A stretch of 64,000 nucleotides of DNA. It comes from Gracilaria gracilis (Eukaryota; Rhodophyta; Florideophyceae; Gracilariales; Gracilariaceae). The stretch lies in NCBI GenBank assembly GCA_030374805.1, contig JARGSG010000004.1, forward strand, positions 1,302,001 through 1,366,000, read 5' to 3'. Position numbers and translations under genes: made by a program. Under the pieces are notes generated by a model. It saw only the letters and a program-made list of their open reading frames with translations. It searched no databases and was not told where the DNA came from. Positions 34,615 to 46,005 of the stretch are shown here, piece after piece. The stretch's first letter is position 1. Each line of letters starts with the position of its first letter.

Positions 34615-36413
34615 TCACGAACTGCTATCTAACTCGAAGCTCTTATGACAACGCAGTTGTAAAGTTCCAGTTACGACTATTTGGTTCAGTAGACGATGAC
34701 AGTTTGGATTACGTTTCGTTAAAGCGGCCGCTATATTCACTTTGCCTTGTATACATCTCAGCACATCACTTTCATTCAATTCAAACCAGTGGCGAATGCG
34801 CTGCACCGTTTGCCTCAACGTGTACTCTCTGCTTACTTTTAGAGTAGTTATTGTATCGAATAAACCCTTCTAATCTATCATGAGTATGTTTCTAAAGATA
34901 TCTCTTGGTGAAATTGATTTCAGCGCTGCCTTGATAAAAAAAACCGCGATCATCAGCATCGGTGCATGCAATAATTTCAGCTCCGTAAGATGAATGGCTA
35001 ACTCTGCTCTGTTTGTTACTATTCCAGTCGATAAAGTGATATGTAATGGCGTCGTTCTCCTTTATTCTATAACGTATCCCTGTAATCAAACCAGTCTGAC
35101 CATAATGTTGTGAAGATGTTACATTTAAAGCCGCATCTGAGAAAGTAACCACTTCTGCCCTCTCCACAGCTTCTGGAGGTTTTCTAAATCTGATCATAGG
35201 TCGTAGATTCCTGAGGTCCGTCAACGCCCTGTTGGCTTCCAATAAGTTTGATATCCTAAGACGCGCCAGTTTCTGCTGCATGAGTGAGCCCAAGAGGGAT
35301 GCTTGCGGAAGAGCTCCCATACCCAACCATATTAGCTCAACTGTCATCCTCCTGTACATCGCAACTTCATGTTTGTCGGCATCCATGTCTGGTGCTGCTC
35401 TGCGGCCGTTACTGATCCTTAACTGTTAACTGCAGGCCTAATTTCTTGCATGCACAGAGTTATATCTCCTTCACCCGTACGTCTTATAGTGCATCCATTA
35501 AACTTAACTTCTTCGTCAATCGCTGCTTTTCGTATTGCAAATCGTCCTGTCACTATGGCTGAGAGCTCATCCATAGCTTCTGTCGTCCCACACAACAGCA
35601 AATCATCAGTAAGCTTAGCAAGGAATAGTTTGATGCGTCCATCTTTGTGATTCCTTTGGTAGAGTTGGCTCACCCCATATACTCTAGAAAAACCTGCCTT
35701 GTTCAGAAGCCATTCTTCAAACGTCTTTGCCCATTGACGGCCGGCCTCACTGCCCCCATAAGGGAGCTTCATAAGTTTTCACAAGTTTGACCGATCCCCT
35801 GTCCACTCAGGCGGTGGTCGAACAAACAGGTCCCTTGTGATCGGTTTGCTCTGAAGATATGTTTCCTTTATATCGATACGGTCGAGCTTGAAAGATAGTA
35901 CGGTAGAAAGGGAAAGCATCAGCCGTATAATGTCGAATTGAGCATTGGCGGCGTCGTTCCTGAGCTTACCCTTTTCACGGTCGCGATTTCCATACGGGCA
36001 TAGTCGAGCTTTCAGTCTTTTCTGGTCTTGTTCTTCGGTTTTCACTTTATACACCACATGTGACCCCATCACATTGGCGTCAAGCGGTACTTCGGTCTCA
36101 GGTATCTCAATGTAAGCGCGTGGTTCCATGCGTTGTCAATCTCGTCGTTCAGAGCCTTATCTATAATCCACTGCGGAGCACAATCCATTCGTTTTCTATT
36201 AACCTGTGATTTTCCTATGACATTTTGTATATCACCTGGGACCTCTTGATCGTCCGATTGTAGGTCGACTACAGCCTCACTTAAAATGTCATTTCCTTTC
36301 TGCTCTTCTATATCCAATGCAGGGGTTTCCGCAGACTGGTTTGGAAAAGAGTGACCTTCTCTACTCGTGTGTATTGCTCTCGGGTACGATTTCATCATCA
36401 TTCTCTGGTTCAA
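34615..36413 (-). pseudogene. Copia reverse transcriptase and RNase H
   Basis: Several minus-strand frames. 35779-36413 holds the RT start, including VVYKVKTEEQDQKRLKARLCPYGN. 35419-35772 has KLPYGGSEAGRQWAK and the catalytic box LAKLTDDLLLCG, where most copia RTs have YVDD. 34892-35386 is the connection and RNase H (TFSDAALN, DWNSNKQSRVSHSSYGAEII). 34615-34818 is its C-terminus (RCIQGKVNIAAALTKRN). The RNase H text resembles copia lineages of algae and protists as I remember them. Frame changes make it inactive. Confidence 0.85.
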
Positions 36414-36909
36414 ACACCTCCTTCATTATCTGATTCAATTCTTAACTCGATGAGTTTTGAAGGCCGTCAAGTCCTTCATCAACATCTTGTTGTTCTCCCG
36501 TTTGTTCGACAGGGTTTTCTGTGTGCAGCTGGGCGTCGGGCAAATCTTCTGCAAGCATGTCCTCAAGGACGCCTGTCTGTAGCTCTCTGGACAGGGTATC
36601 TTCAGGAACGAGCCTCACATGTTCACGTGCGACTGTCATTGGAGGGCCTCTGTTTGATCTCCTGCACTTAACGAAGAACGGCGTGAATTCTTTGACAGTC
36701 GCCTGGATCCATCGCACTGGATCATTCTGTTTCGAGGTATTGTGGTGCATCTATATACGCGATCCAGACTTAATGGTGTTGTGCCGTACGAGGTGGCTAG
36801 ACCTCGATCTCATGAGTTTCTGCAGACCTCTAGTAGCAGACATCTCCTTCTGTGCGTTCAGCAACGCTAGCGGAACTCGATCTGCTCGAACGCCGAGAAT
36901 AGAGGGACT

Positions 36910-38013
36910 CTATCCTCTAGCCAGCTGAAAAGCGCTCACCACGTAGTTCCCATGGAACCTTTTCGTCAGGAAAGATGCTCTGGCAACTAAGGTATGAGGC
37001 GAAGCATTCGTGGTCTCCCTGGATATGCGATCAAGCACTGTCTTGAATAGACCATTATTGCGTTCTACCTTCCCATTCTTCGAGGATGAGCGAGAGGGCT
37101 TCACCTGTACGGTAATGTTGTGTGATGACAAAAAGTTTGTTAATATCGGCCTAGTGAGCTCGGGGTCAGCACAAAAAAACTCCGGAGCACCATGGTGATA
37201 TAGCCATTCAGATTCCAGCTTATTTGTCATCTCTTCGGCGTCTCTCTTTGAGACGATGCATCTCTCGCCATAATTAGTTCCAAGGTCGACAATGTTTAAC
37301 ACTTCAAACTTATCACCTCTAATGTAAACTGTGACAAAATCTGCCTGCAGTAAACTATTGAATGCGTCATTGGTGTGACTCAAAGACACCTTTTTCTTAG
37401 TAGCAGGGCGTCCGAAAGAAGCACAAATGTCGCATGATCTGAATACTTTGTCACAAGACTCAACAATCGCGTCAGTCAAGTTGTTAGAGTCGGCAAAGAT
37501 ACGTTTCATTTCTTCAGCCGTCGCGTGTGTAAACCGGTGTCTCTTCCTCAATTCATTCAATCCAATTCGTTTTCTTGAGTTCCCCATAAGGCTACGGGTG
37601 GTGGAAGCGCTATGTGGTAATATGTCAAGACGTAATCTATCGTCTCCAGAATCGTCTTTGTCTATATATGTAAAGAACACGCGTTCTTGTACATCCATCG
37701 GTCTATTAATTCTTGTCATCGTTGGTGTGTTAAGATTAAGTGTTTTTGCGTGTCTTTTGAGCTCTAGGCCTAATATCAAAGGCGAACTTTCCTCTACCAG
37801 ATCAAAAGGTAGGACTATCGGCTTTCCATTGACGTCATTGACAGTAAGATACCAAGTGCATACTACAGGCTTAGGATTTGCTGCCTCGGTACCCCAGCTA
37901 TGGTTGTAGGTATCAAGCGGTGGTTCTGATTGCAGTTCTATACCTAGCGCGTCGCATAGCAGCGTCGCTTTCAGTATACCTCCAGTAGAAGTGGGTGCTC
38001 CTTCATCAAGCAC
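36910..38013 (-). CDS. Copia protease and integrase region
   Basis: A 367-residue open frame starting about 60 bases after gag ends. The N-terminal part is probably the protease: DEGAPTST in place of the usual D-[ST]-G-A, and LILGLELKRH. Then come the pre-integrase and zinc finger (HRFTH ... CDICASFG, HHCC type) and the integrase core with its three acidic residues in LQADFVTVY, FFCADPEL and NGKVERNNG, the DD35E arrangement. The frame ends at 36910 and continues poorly toward RT. It may be a fragment of a longer polyprotein. Confidence 0.8.
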   Translation of the reverse strand: MLDEGAPTSTGGILKATLLCDALGIELQSEPPLDTYNHSWGTEAANPKPVVCTWYLTVNDVNGKPIVLPFDLVEESSPLILGLELKRHAKTLNLNTPTMTRINRPMDVQERVFFTYIDKDDSGDDRLRLDILPHSASTTRSLMGNSRKRIGLNELRKRHRFTHATAEEMKRIFADSNNLTDAIVESCDKVFRSCDICASFGRPATKKKVSLSHTNDAFNSLLQADFVTVYIRGDKFEVLNIVDLGTNYGERCIVSKRDAEEMTNKLESEWLYHHGAPEFFCADPELTRPILTNFLSSHNITVQVKPSRSSSKNGKVERNNGLFKTVLDRISRETTNASPHTLVARASFLTKRFHGNYVVSAFQLARG

Positions 38014-38072
38014 GGTGTTAACATCAGAATGGAGCTTTACTGATCCCCTTGCCGAAAAAGCGAGGTCTGTCT

Positions 38073-39107
38073 CTACTTATTTGCGTCGGATTTGTTCTTC
38101 ATATGCTGTGCACTTTCTACCATCGAATCAATCCGTGGTTTTGATCTCATTTCGTTTTTGCATTTCTCGCGATCACGCCACCAGTGACCAAGTTCTCCGC
38201 ACACACGGCACGGGTTTTCTCCTTTCCGTTTCTTGAAGTAAGCCTCTCGATCTCCTCTAACATGGTCCTTTTGCTTTCCAAGCATCGAGGTACTGATTTT
38301 ATCCGTTCCATCCACCACCTGGGACAATGATTGTGTTGCTTCATCAAGCGTAAACATCGGAACTTCATCAAAACTTCCCTTGGGGATGTTTTGCTCGATA
38401 ACAGAGGTCTTCTCACAAACTTTCTGCTTCAGCTCTAAATCCAGATCTCGAGTCTTATCTAAAGCGGTCTCAATTGTACTTACCTCATCATCACTGAACA
38501 TTAGTTGGAACTTCAGCTTGTTAACGCGTATAATCTGCCTGGATGTTGATTGGAATATCAGCGAATTCAAATTGTCCGCCGTCAGCTGCGCATTCTGAAG
38601 CATTAGTACGGCAAACTGACGGCCTGTAATATCGTTCAGCTGGAATGTTTGGTTGGCATAGCTTGCCACCCGTTCATTGAATCGGCTTACAAAAGCGGAA
38701 AACGCTTCATTTAGTTGTCCCAAACATTTGTGAACCTTGCTCAGCACGTTTACTTCACGACGCAAACGTTTAGTAGGGCCTTCTTTGGCAATTGTCTCGA
38801 TTACACCTTCTATCAGCTTCAGGCAATTGGAATCTTTCTCGTTGTAACGCATGGGGAGATTTCCCGCCTGCTCTGCATTGTCCAACATCTCCTGAGCAGT
38901 TTCATCGCAAGCGAGGTAAATTAAATGTCCTGCTCCCTTGCATAGGGCGCCGGCTTACTTATCCACCTGCACGAATTCATTCATAATCCCCATCCATCGT
39001 CGAAGGGAGTTACGACACTTCACCTTCGAGGTTTTGTTCGTTTCAAATTTGGGGGCACTGTGAATTCCACCATTTGATTCTGATACAGTAGGCCCCGCTG
39101 GGCCCAT
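38073..39107 (-). pseudogene. Copia gag, one in-frame stop
   Basis: The frame opens with an ATG at 39105-39107, which lies inside the primer-binding site. After MGPAGPTVSESNGG it runs to a TAA at 38955-38957, then is open again to 38073, including LDNAEQAGNLPMRYNE and a helical capsid-like region. Near the end is a zinc-knuckle-like motif CRVCGELGHWWRDREKC, whose last cysteine sits eight residues after the His instead of five. The structural role is inferred from position and knuckle. Confidence 0.75.
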
Positions 39108-39110
39108 AAC
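39093..39110 (-). other. Copia primer-binding site, half-tRNA(iMet) type
   Basis: GTTATGGGCCCAGCGGGG on the minus strand directly abuts the 5' LTR. It is complementary to the anticodon-loop region of initiator tRNA-Met (GGGCCCATAAC), not to a tRNA 3' end. Drosophila copia is known to prime from an internal iMet fragment in the same way. Confidence 0.8.
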
Positions 39111-39406
39111 TGTAAAGCCGTCGTCAGTCATGATTTCAATGCGTGAGTCATGGAGATATTGTATCAGGGTACGCTCACACAGAATAGTCAGCAACAAATG
39201 CTCAGAGGGCTCTCACGTTTCTCCCGCTTCGTTCTCTCTGTTTATTCGGTGTTATGCCTCGTTGTCCCTCTCTTCTCTCGTGGCATGGTTCGGGTTCTGC
39301 ATGCGCTTAAATGGTATACCCATATCGCCTTTCAACGGTGGGCTACGACCAGTCCTATATAATTCAATGTCTTCTGCTTTATTTCAAAGTCTTGCGCCTT
39401 CCCACA
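39111..39406 (-). repeat. Copia 5' LTR
   Basis: 296 bp, TGTG...TTTACA on the minus strand. It is the intact reference for the split 3' copy. Confidence 0.9.
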
Positions 39407-39411
39407 ACAGT

Positions 39412-40006
39412 AAGCCCTTGGTATACGAGTACCGCGTAAAATGGATATCCAGCATATTAGGATATGGTGGCCATCTACGCAAGCGAAAACCCGCTTTGGG
39501 TAGCTCCAGCAATGATTGCTTAGGACACGGATATAGAAATAATGTAGAAGAACTGGAAAATGCAAATTTTACATAAATTTTTTTTATGATACTGTGTCCC
39601 CTTGTTGCAAGAATACATATTATTAAATTATGAGTTTTTCCACCCATGTAGTTCATGAAATGTTTCCGCAATAGGCACTACGTTGCACATAAACGGCTAC
39701 CACCCAAAAGAGGAAACTTTTTGCGTCCCAATCGAAGTAACATAGCAGTCTGCAGCATTTTAAAAAGTCACACAAAGTGTAGGCGATCACAGTAGCTTCT
39801 TTTCTCCAGCGTTTTGCTTATTACGTGGCCTGAGAGCATGAGCACTAGAGTTGATCTCACAAAAATACAAAAAAAACGCTGTTCGCACAGAACATATACT
39901 TCGTAAACGAAAATGTCTTCCCTGTTACCAACATTTTTTGGCTCACTGGGCCAAAACTACATTCAAGCTTTCCAAAGCGCATGGTCAGTCCACCATGTCC
40001 TGAATT
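39412..40006. other. Stretch between copia and the DT2 transposase
   Basis: No gene recognised. It probably contains the 5' part of the DNA transposon DT2, but I could not identify a terminal repeat. Confidence 0.4.
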
Positions 40007-40361
40007 ATGAAAACTCTTAAGGACTATTCACAAAATCCGAATCGCCATAGAACTCGACAAGGAGCTTTTCCGGAGTTCGAAAAAGCTTTATTTGATTGAA
40101 TACTGGTACAATTCTCTGAACGCAAAGCGATAAACGGATCGATCATTATTGCGTATGGGGCACGTATAATGAAAAGAATGAATACGGCCCTGCCTTGTAA
40201 AACACAAAAAAATCTTACGCTGAGCAACGGTTGGCTTTACAATTTCCAACAGAGGCATGTTTTACGGTCCTTCAAGTCGTATGAAGAGAGTGGAGATGCT
40301 GATGATCAAGCCATTGCAGAATACATGGAACGTTTGAAAGCCAAGATACTGTCCTACAATA
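40007..40361 (+). pseudogene. DT2 pogo/Tigger-like transposase, N-terminal block
   Basis: Frame from the ATG at 40007 with TGA at 40097-40099 and a second open part from 40169. The text FPEFEKALFD-stop-ILVQFSERKAI and LSNGWLYNFQQRHVLRSF matches the CENP-B/Tc5-type helix-turn-helix DNA-binding domain; the TGA is where this domain usually has Trp. E3 interrupts it at 40362. The frame continues without loss at 48739, which resumes in the same codon phase with CYNADEFGLIYRM. Confidence 0.8.
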
Positions 40362-41212
40362 TGTGGAGCAATTTCTTTGGCGTGAAAAGCGCAATCTCAC
40401 GAAGACGTTCGGAATTTTCCCCTCGATAAAGTAGCACAGCGAACGGAGAACTCCAGGAATGACACAGCTAAGCCGGGTGTAAATCCGAGGTCAAACCGTC
40501 ACGAAAAGCGTCGAAGTGTTGATATTAGGCAGTAGTCGGTAGAGATCCACGTGTTCACACGGTCACAAGATGAGTCGTCGAAAGAGAGTAGCACGACAAC
40601 GACAAGGTGTTCGAAACGGGCCACTGCGAAGAGGGCAAAAACGCAAACCCAGAAGAGGGGAGAAAGAGAAGCACCAGAATGGAAAAGAGAGAGAGAATAA
40701 AGCAAACCCAATACAGGGGTGAGTATACGACAATAGGTGGAACGGGACACACAAATAGGGGTTGTAATCTGAGCACCACAAGAGTGGGTAACTATACGTG
40801 AACAACACGGTCGTCACTCCACTTGGAGGTGAACAAACCGCGAAGGCGTGATGGTTAGAACCAGAAGCCCTTGCTTGGCAAGGGACAATTTAATTGGGGG
40901 AGCAGGGCTCAACCCTCTAAGTAATGAGCTCGGCGCACCACTGACAGTGGGTGCGCCGGGCAAAATAATCTATAAAATATCTAAGTAAATACATCAATGC
41001 CGGATGCATTGCCTCCGGCGTATCCGTGCTACACGTGTGCTAGTCACACCCACTAAGCGGCGCCTTGAGCCGTGAAATCCACGTGTACATCTGTGGAAAT
41101 TACCTCAGCGAAGCGACACGCTAATAGCGGTGTAGCTCATATATATCTACCAACGCATGATGCGGAAATTAACTCAGTATCTCAAATCGCCTCCAAGAAG
41201 TGTTGTCCTACA
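40362..41212 (-). repeat. E3 3' LTR
   Basis: 851 bp. Positions 40521-41052 are identical to 48047-48578; the flanking parts are clearly diverged. Confidence 0.95.
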
Positions 41213-41226
41213 TATCCCCCTCCTTA
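41213..41226 (-). other. E3 polypurine tract
   Basis: AAGGAGGGGGATA on the minus strand just before the 3' LTR. Confidence 0.8.
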
Positions 41227-41324
41227 AGAGTAAGCCGGGCAGTCGCAATGGCGGGTCGAACTCCCAACGATGGGCACAAAAGCGCATCCCCGAAGTCTTC
41301 GGATTCCCCCTTGCCTCGCGAAGA

Positions 41325-44300
41325 TCAAGTCACTACCACTCGACACTGATACCGCACCACTTTCGATCGTGGGAGATGCTCGACGGGCTCATCTGAGTCA
41401 GCCTCGGGCCCGTAGCCGTACCAACGTACGAGATACTGTATGTACCCCAACGGGTGGTATGAGTGTTCTATTATGTGGTCGACTACGAACTCCTGTTGGA
41501 AGACTTCCCAGCCTTGCCGTTTGATTACGACATCCTTCTTCGGAGAGCTCTCCGGCAGATCACCATGGTTGGCGCTGTGTCGACGCTCCGGTTAGACCGA
41601 ATTGTGTCCAACAAGGTCGGTAATACGGACCGGCCTCAGGCATGTTGGGCGGTTTAGCCTTTGACTGTGCTTCCTCGTCTTGGACGTGCGAGCTCAACGA
41701 CGCCTTGGGCAGTATTTCCACTTCAATGACCAATTTAAACGGTCCCACCGCGCGATGCGGTGTAGGCGACGGCTTCACCGGTGACTGCTGAGTCTCTCCG
41801 GTACTTTCCCGCACGGCGGTGATGTCCCTTAACGTTTCCGCTTCTGCGTTGATAGGTGGCGACTTTGACGTGACTCGGGGCTCCCGAGAGGGCTGTGATT
41901 GCTTCAGCGTAGCGTCGGCTTTCCGTGTATCACGAGATTCATCACGCGAAAACGCGCAATTGACGAGTCCCTCCTCCTCCTTAGATGGAGCGAAATGGGG
42001 AGTAGTTGTCAGCGCGCCAAGGCGGCGAGTAATTACGCCAGTCGGTGGGGCTTGAAACAGCGAAGTACCAGGGCGCGTAGAGTCCGATAACATTGGCAAA
42101 TCAGAGAGTCCTCTATTAGGGTGCGCTAACTCCCTAGGGTGGTCGATGGGGGTGCGTCCGGTGTGTCCGTAGTGTTTTTATCGGCTTCTGTGGTAGAATG
42201 TCCACCTAATGGGTCATTTTCCGCAGGCGGGGATGCCAAAAGCACGCGATCGCGGGAGAGGCGTTCATGTTGCTGATCTATCTCAACTACGACAGTGTCG
42301 GGCTCCACGGCATTTGTAGTAAAGGTTCCGTCTGCGACGGGTGAGAGCTTATGGCGTTTTTCCTGGCCTTGGTTTCAATACTCCTTACGGATGAACACAT
42401 AATCTTCTTCCTTAAGGGCGGGCGGTCTTCGAGGGGCTCGCTCATCGAAATCACGTTTAAATGCGGCTTGTGACCGGGCCATTGACCGTTGTGCTGTAGG
42501 AACCAGCTCGGTACGCCATGTCTTCCAGATTTCCCTGTATCCCTTCGTCGAAAGAAATTGATCCAGCGTTGGCTGTGCTTCGAGCGCCACGGGCGGTGAG
42601 GTGCGAGACAAAACCAATTCATATGGAGTTCATTGCGTAGTACGGTGTACCTGAGTGTTGTATGTGAATGTCATCGCCTCGGTGAACAGGTCTTATGTAG
42701 TAGGGTGATCGGCTACGTATGAACGGAGTGCTGGTAACACCGTCCGGTTAAAACGTTAAGCCTGCCTGTTGCACTGGGCGGGGTAGGTTATCGTGAAGAG
42801 ATTCTTGACATCCAAAATTCTGCATACATCCCCGAAGAACCGGAGAGCGAACTGTTTCCCGTTGTCGGAGAGTAGATTCCCCGGTGGACTGTAGACGAAT
42901 GCCCAATGGGTGACGAATGCTTGCGCAACCGTCAATGACGTGATTCTTCGAAGAGGTACGGTACGAACGAGCTTCGAAAAACGATCCGTGATCAAGAGTA
43001 GAAATTGTTAGGCCACTTAGTAGCGAGGAATGGTCCCAAAATATTGATGGCTACGAATTCCAGGGGCGCCCTTGCGGGGAAAAGCATCAACTTTGTCAAA
43101 TGGCCGCGGAGCTTGACGCGATTCCGAGCACACTCGGGGCAGGCCCGCACAGTTGCGTAGCAATCCACAGCCATTGCTGGTTAGTAGAATTTCCTTCGCA
43201 ATGTAAGGTCCAGTTTCCGTTCCACGACATGGCCACTAAGTTTGACATAGTGTGATAAGTGTAACACCCAAGATTGTAGGGCGTGTGGCACCACTATTTG
43301 TGGGTTTCCAGTTACCGTGCGAACGAGATATCCAATATCATTCATCCGAAAAAGAGGTTCAGCTCCTCCATTGAGTTGCGCCCGAATCTTCGTGCAGTAA
43401 GGATCTCTGAATTGTTCCCGAACCATCTCCTCAGTGGTGACGGGTACGAAGTTTCTTGGTAGGGGGTTCGCACTTTTGCTGACAGCAAATAATTCGTCCA
43501 TTTCCTTGTCAAAATCCAGTTCATCTGGCCAATTTTCTTCGATATCAACCAGTTCACTTACTGTATAGTCATCAACTGCGAAGCAGGGTATTTTCTCGTC
43601 ATCGACGGCTAACGTTTCCCCCGTGGTGCGTAGGCGAGGAAGGGCGTCGGCTTGTGTCTTGTTGGCGCCCTTTTTGTAGGCGACGTCGAATTCGAACTCT
43701 GCAAGACGCAGTCTCCAACGCATTAAGTTGCCAGAGTGCTCCGATATGGAGAGTCGCCATCTCAATGATGAGCGATCCGTGTAAACGGTGAAATGAGCAC
43801 CCATACGGTAGGGGCGTAGTGTGCATGATGCCCATACTACGGCAAGACATTCCTTCTCTGAGACGGAGTAATTCTTCGCGGGCACGTTCAGCGAACGGAA
43901 CCAGTATCCAATTGGCTTGCGTTCCCCCTCTGGGTTGGTTAGAAACAAGGCACAGCCTACCTGGTAGTCACTAGAATCCGTGTCCACGGTATATGAAAGT
44001 CCCGGTTTCGGTGATGACAGCACTGGTGTCGTTGTTACCGTCTCATTGAGAGAGTTTAAGGCTTCCGTCTGAGCAGACGTGAATGGGTCCAGCTTAGACG
44101 GTTGGCCCTTCCGCAGAAGCGCGTTGAGAGAGGTCGCCATGTCCGCGAAATTGGGAACAAACCGTCTATAGACATTGATCAATCCTAGAAAGGATCTCAG
44201 TTCAGTCTGGGTAGCGGTTCCGTGGCCTTTTTCAGCGACTTCACACGAGCTTCCTCGATTATTACACGTCCTCAACGGATTATATGACCCCGATACTTGA

Positions 44301-45975
44301 CAGTATCCGTAAACAATTCGCATTTCTTCAGCTTGAGTGTCACTCCAGCATCCCGTAACGTGGCAATTATATCTCTCAAATGTGTTAGGTGATCATCCAG
44401 ATTATCTGAGAATACGATGATGTCGTCAAGGTAGACTAGACAAGTACGCCACTTGAAGCGGACCGGTAGGATATCAATAGCACGCTGAAAAGTAGCGGGG
44501 GCATTGGGTAAACCAAAGAGCCTCCCTTTAAAACTGCAGAGGCCAGAATGGCAGACAAACGCTGTCTGGTCCTGATCCTGTTTCATCACGGGCACCTGCC
44601 AGTATCCTCAATTAGCATCCAATGCCATGAATATGGGAGCATTTCCGAGAGAATCGATGTATTCATCCACACGTGGAATAGAGTACACGTCCTTGACGGT
44701 AAGGGCGTTTAGACGACGATAGTCGATACAGAAGCGCCAGGAACCATCCGGCTTCGGAGCCAGTACCACTGGTGATGCCCACGGCGAGTGTGCCGGTTCT
44801 ATAACTCCTGCACGGAGCATCTTGTTCACCTGAAATTGCCCTTCTTCTCTGGCCTTGGCCCTGCCCTGTACGGATGTTGGGCTACTGGCGGAGAGTTCGG
44901 AAGGAGATCAATGCGGTGTTCCGTGGTATTTATCTCTCCGAGAGAACCATCCCACATTGTGGTGAATTTGCGAAGCATATCACGCAGTTTTTTGCGGTGT
45001 GTCTCTGGAATATGTCCGAAGTCGAGTTCTTCCAATTCCTTCACTGGGTCCAATTGGTCGTAACTCGTCGGAACGCGTGTCTTCTACGTCTTAGCAGGTG
45101 ACTGGCCCGAGAGACTCTGGGTTGGAGGCGATTGAGATACAGACTCCTCGCTCCTTAGAGAGAACGATTCCGAGCACATCGGCAGCAGTCATCTTTTTAC
45201 TTACCAACGCGGTTGGATGCGGCATAACCAAGCCAATCACTTGGTTCTTCACCAGATACTGGCTTTTGTTGCCAAGATTGGCAATCAACACGTAAAATGG
45301 ATTATCCGGTTCCACTTGGACGACTCCATTAGCAATGGCGAGGGTGTATTTTTCATACAAAGACGGCAATGGCTGGACGATTCGTAAGCCGTGTTGAAGG
45401 GACTTCACCTGTACCCAGACTTGAGACTCTGGAGACACGCGTGTCGCGGAGGCTACACGAAGCTTCGTAGATTCCCGAGAATTCGGTGGTGATTCCTGCA
45501 CCGCAGGTAGAGGTACATGCTTCTTGGAGGTATGCCTCAAAGGACGACGAACAATCGGCGCGGACGAACGATCTTCCATCTCCACACGCCTCTGGCGCGG
45601 CCTAATGGCATCGACGAAGCGGCTGCAGAATTCACAACCCAAAATGACTGGGGTGGCCAGAGACCCACAGATAACAAAGTCAAGCTTCACCACGCATGAG
45701 CCTAAGCGTATTACCAACTAGATGTACCCAACCATTGACACCTTGTTGTTATTCGTGTCAGCGACGTCAGGAATGTCCCGACGGCGAATATGTGACCGCA
45801 AGGCGGGTGGCAAAGCTGTCTCAGCGATGAAGTTGGTACCTGCGTCTGTATCTAAAACAGTGAGGTAACGAGCTCTGGAGCGCCTCTCCAAGGGAGGAGA
45901 CTCCCACAGCCAGTTTTTCTGACCAGATTCCGTCTGAGGCGTGTGCTCAGTGTTCTGAACCATTGAAGCCTGCAC
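41325..45975 (-). pseudogene. E3 pol with chromodomain
   Basis: Protease 45718-45975 (VLDTDAGTN, active-site Gly changed to Asp) is cut by a stop from 45091-45717. RT 44608-44829 ends in TGA at 44608-44610 at the Trp of LDAN-W-GYW; 44272-44595 carries YLDDIIVF, then a frameshift. RNase H runs on to the integrase finger in 43181-44323. Integrase core fragments are 42992-43174 (FVAINILGPF, first catalytic Asp changed to Asn) and 42756-42995 (LLSDNGKQF). The tail is 42375-42617. A linker at 41560-42308 leads to a chromodomain at 41325-41495 (EFVVDHIIEHS, YLVRWYGYGPEADSDEP) too short to show as a long frame. At least four frame changes and several stops. Confidence 0.88.
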
Positions 45976-46005
45976 ACCAGCGGCATAATCGTCCGCAGTA
46001 GCGGT

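Larger units (their letters stand above)
31883..39406 (-). mobile_element. Ty1/copia-type element
   Basis: LTRs at 39111-39406 (5') and 31883-34575 (3', split by two insertions). The target duplication ACAGT is perfect: 31878-31882 and 39407-39411. Minus-strand order is primer site, gag, protease, integrase, reverse transcriptase and RNase H. Integrase before RT is diagnostic of Pseudoviridae-type (copia) elements. Stops and frameshifts make it defective. Confidence 0.93.

Noticed and set aside
40563-40817. Hydrophobic minus-strand frames in the E3 LTR, repeated in the other LTR
   Set aside because: They lie wholly inside LTRs and are repeated only because the LTRs are. No ATG-supported gene or known domain; treated as chance frames.
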